14,270 nucleotides of DNA, taken from the NCBI GenBank assembly GCA_937958785.1, contig CALGMY010000256.1, forward strand, positions 1 through 14,270, written 5' to 3'. The notes under the pieces were generated by a model, which saw only the letters and a program-made list of their open reading frames with translations, searched no databases and was not told the DNA's origin. Every line of letters starts with the position of its first letter. Position 1 is the first letter of the stretch. Below, piece by piece: positions 13,741 to 14,270 of the stretch. A program made the position numbers and the translations under genes. The DNA comes from an uncultured Gammaproteobacteria bacterium (lineage in GTDB: Bacteria; Pseudomonadota; Gammaproteobacteria; Steroidobacterales; GCA-2729495).

Positions 13741-14145
13741 ATGACCTCCCGGGCCGACGTCGAAGCGCTGCTGCGCGCCCGCCGTGTGCAGCCCACGCCC
13801 CAGCGCGTGGAGGTCGGGCTGCTGCTGCTCGCGAGGCCCTGCCACCTGTCGGCGGACCAGATCCTGCAGACCCTGCGCCGGGCCGGCAGCCGGGTCTCCA
13901 AGGCCACGGTCTACAACACCCTCAAGGTCTTTTCCCGGGCCGGGATCGTGCGGGAGGTCGCCGTGGACCCCAGCCGGCTCGTTTACGACTCCACCACCAC
14001 GCCCCACCACCACTTCCTCGACGAAGACAGCGGGGAACTCACGGACATCGACCCGGCGGACCTCGCCCTGGCCTGCCTCCCGGCCCTGCCGGAGGGCGTG
14101 GAGGCCACCGGCGTCGAGGTGCTGATCCGGGTCCGCCGCCGCTGA
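13741..14145 (+). CDS. Fur-superfamily transcriptional regulator, Irr/PerR-like
   Basis: Metal- or heme-responsive DNA-binding protein of 134 residues. The N-terminal winged helix runs from VEALLRARRVQPTPQRVEVGLLLL to a recognition helix around KATVYNTLKVFSRAG (54-68). The C-terminal dimerisation domain begins with VYDSTTTPHHHFLDEDSGELTDID, containing H89-H91 and acidic residues as possible metal or heme ligands. The run TTxxHHHF...ELxDI...LPxxPEGxE resembles rhizobial Irr more than classical Fur. There are only two cysteines (C34, C112) and no CxxC structural zinc site. The ATG is not preceded by a ribosome binding site. The gene diverges from fimT across 112 bases and is followed by tRNA-Thr. 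The ligand (iron, heme, peroxide) cannot be told from sequence. Confidence 0.9.
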   Translation: MTSRADVEALLRARRVQPTPQRVEVGLLLLARPCHLSADQILQTLRRAGSRVSKATVYNTLKVFSRAGIVREVAVDPSRLVYDSTTTPHHHFLDEDSGELTDIDPADLALACLPALPEGVEATGVEVLIRVRRR

Positions 14146-14149
14146 CGCC

Positions 14150-14163
14150 GCCGGTTTGCCGGC
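14150..14163 (+). terminator. Small hairpin after the fur-like gene
   Basis: Five bases after the stop codon there is a 5-bp stem GCCGG/CCGGC with loop TTTG. It has no T-tract and overlaps the -35 box of the tRNA promoter, so it may be fortuitous. Confidence 0.2.
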
Positions 14164-14184
14164 CCGGGGCCGATTTCCTATACT
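14155..14184 (+). promoter_or_regulatory. sigma70 promoter of tRNA-Thr
   Basis: A -35 box TTTGCC (14155-14160) is followed by an 18-base spacer and a -10 box TATACT (14179-14184). A GC-rich discriminator, as in stable RNA promoters under stringent control, leads to a likely start at about 14191, four bases before the mature tRNA. Confidence 0.7.
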
Positions 14185-14194
14185 GCGCCGCTTC

Positions 14195-14270
14195 GCCGGG
14201 GTAGCTCAGTTGGCAGAGCACCGCATTCGTAATGCGGGGGTCGGAGGTTCGACTCCTCTCCCCGGCACCA
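14195..14270 (+). tRNA. tRNA-Thr (anticodon CGU)
   Basis: A complete 76-base cloverleaf. The acceptor stem GCCGGGG pairs with CCCCGGC. The D arm is GCTC-AGTTGGCA-GAGC. The anticodon stem CCGCA/TGCGG encloses the loop TTCGTAA with anticodon CGT (reads ACG). The T arm is GGAGG-TTCGACT-CCTCT, with one wobble-type pair. The encoded CCA is the last three bases of the window. Any following gene or terminator lies outside. Confidence 0.97.

Noticed and set aside
14195..14270. tRNA-Thr as an integration site for a mobile element
   Set aside because: No integrase, direct repeat of the tRNA end or composition change is visible upstream, and the downstream side is outside the window.

Overview
The window is chromosomal DNA of a very GC-rich gammaproteobacterium. 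The evidence is the gene order: rpsT, murJ, ribF, ileS and lspA face a convergent minor-pilin cluster (fimT, fimU, pilV, pilW, pilX, pilY1, pilE), an arrangement known from Pseudomonas aeruginosa PAO1. I cannot name the genus. Six of the fourteen coding genes start with GTG. Genes fill nearly everything, and no intergenic stretch exceeds 150 bases. I see no mobile element, CRISPR array, prophage or pseudogene.

Left part (1-6418): rpsT (ribosomal protein bS20) reads leftward. Diverging from it is murJ (lipid II flippase), ribF (FAD synthesis), ileS (isoleucyl-tRNA synthetase) and lspA (lipoprotein signal peptidase). ribF/ileS and ileS/lspA overlap by 4 bases, so these are translationally coupled housekeeping genes. 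The fkpB and ispH genes that usually follow lspA are absent. lspA instead runs 23 bases into the end of pilE.

Middle part (6396-13628, all minus strand): fimT stands alone with its own upstream region. It is followed by a compact operon: fimU, pilV, pilW, pilX, a small unnamed exported protein, pilY1 and pilE. Neighbouring genes overlap, abut or are 4 bases apart. The products are the minor pilins, with class III prepilin leaders, and the large tip adhesin/sensor PilY1. Together they prime type IVa pilus assembly and form the tip complex. FimT carries a C-terminal GRxR motif known for DNA binding during natural transformation. The small protein between pilX and pilY1 (128 residues, signal peptide, CxxC) is the least explained gene here. 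No gene occupies the pilY2 position between pilY1 and pilE.

Right part (13741-14270, plus strand): a Fur-superfamily regulator resembling the Irr/PerR branch, with an HHH motif and no CxxC zinc site, is followed by tRNA-Thr(CGU) with a clear sigma70 promoter. The window ends on the tRNA's CCA.

Overall this is a largely ordinary core region. The points worth a second look are the unnamed pilX-pilY1 protein, a 15-bp tandem duplication in the pilY1 signal peptide, the FimT DNA-binding motif, the compacted lspA/pilE junction, and possible leaderless starts at fur and murJ.
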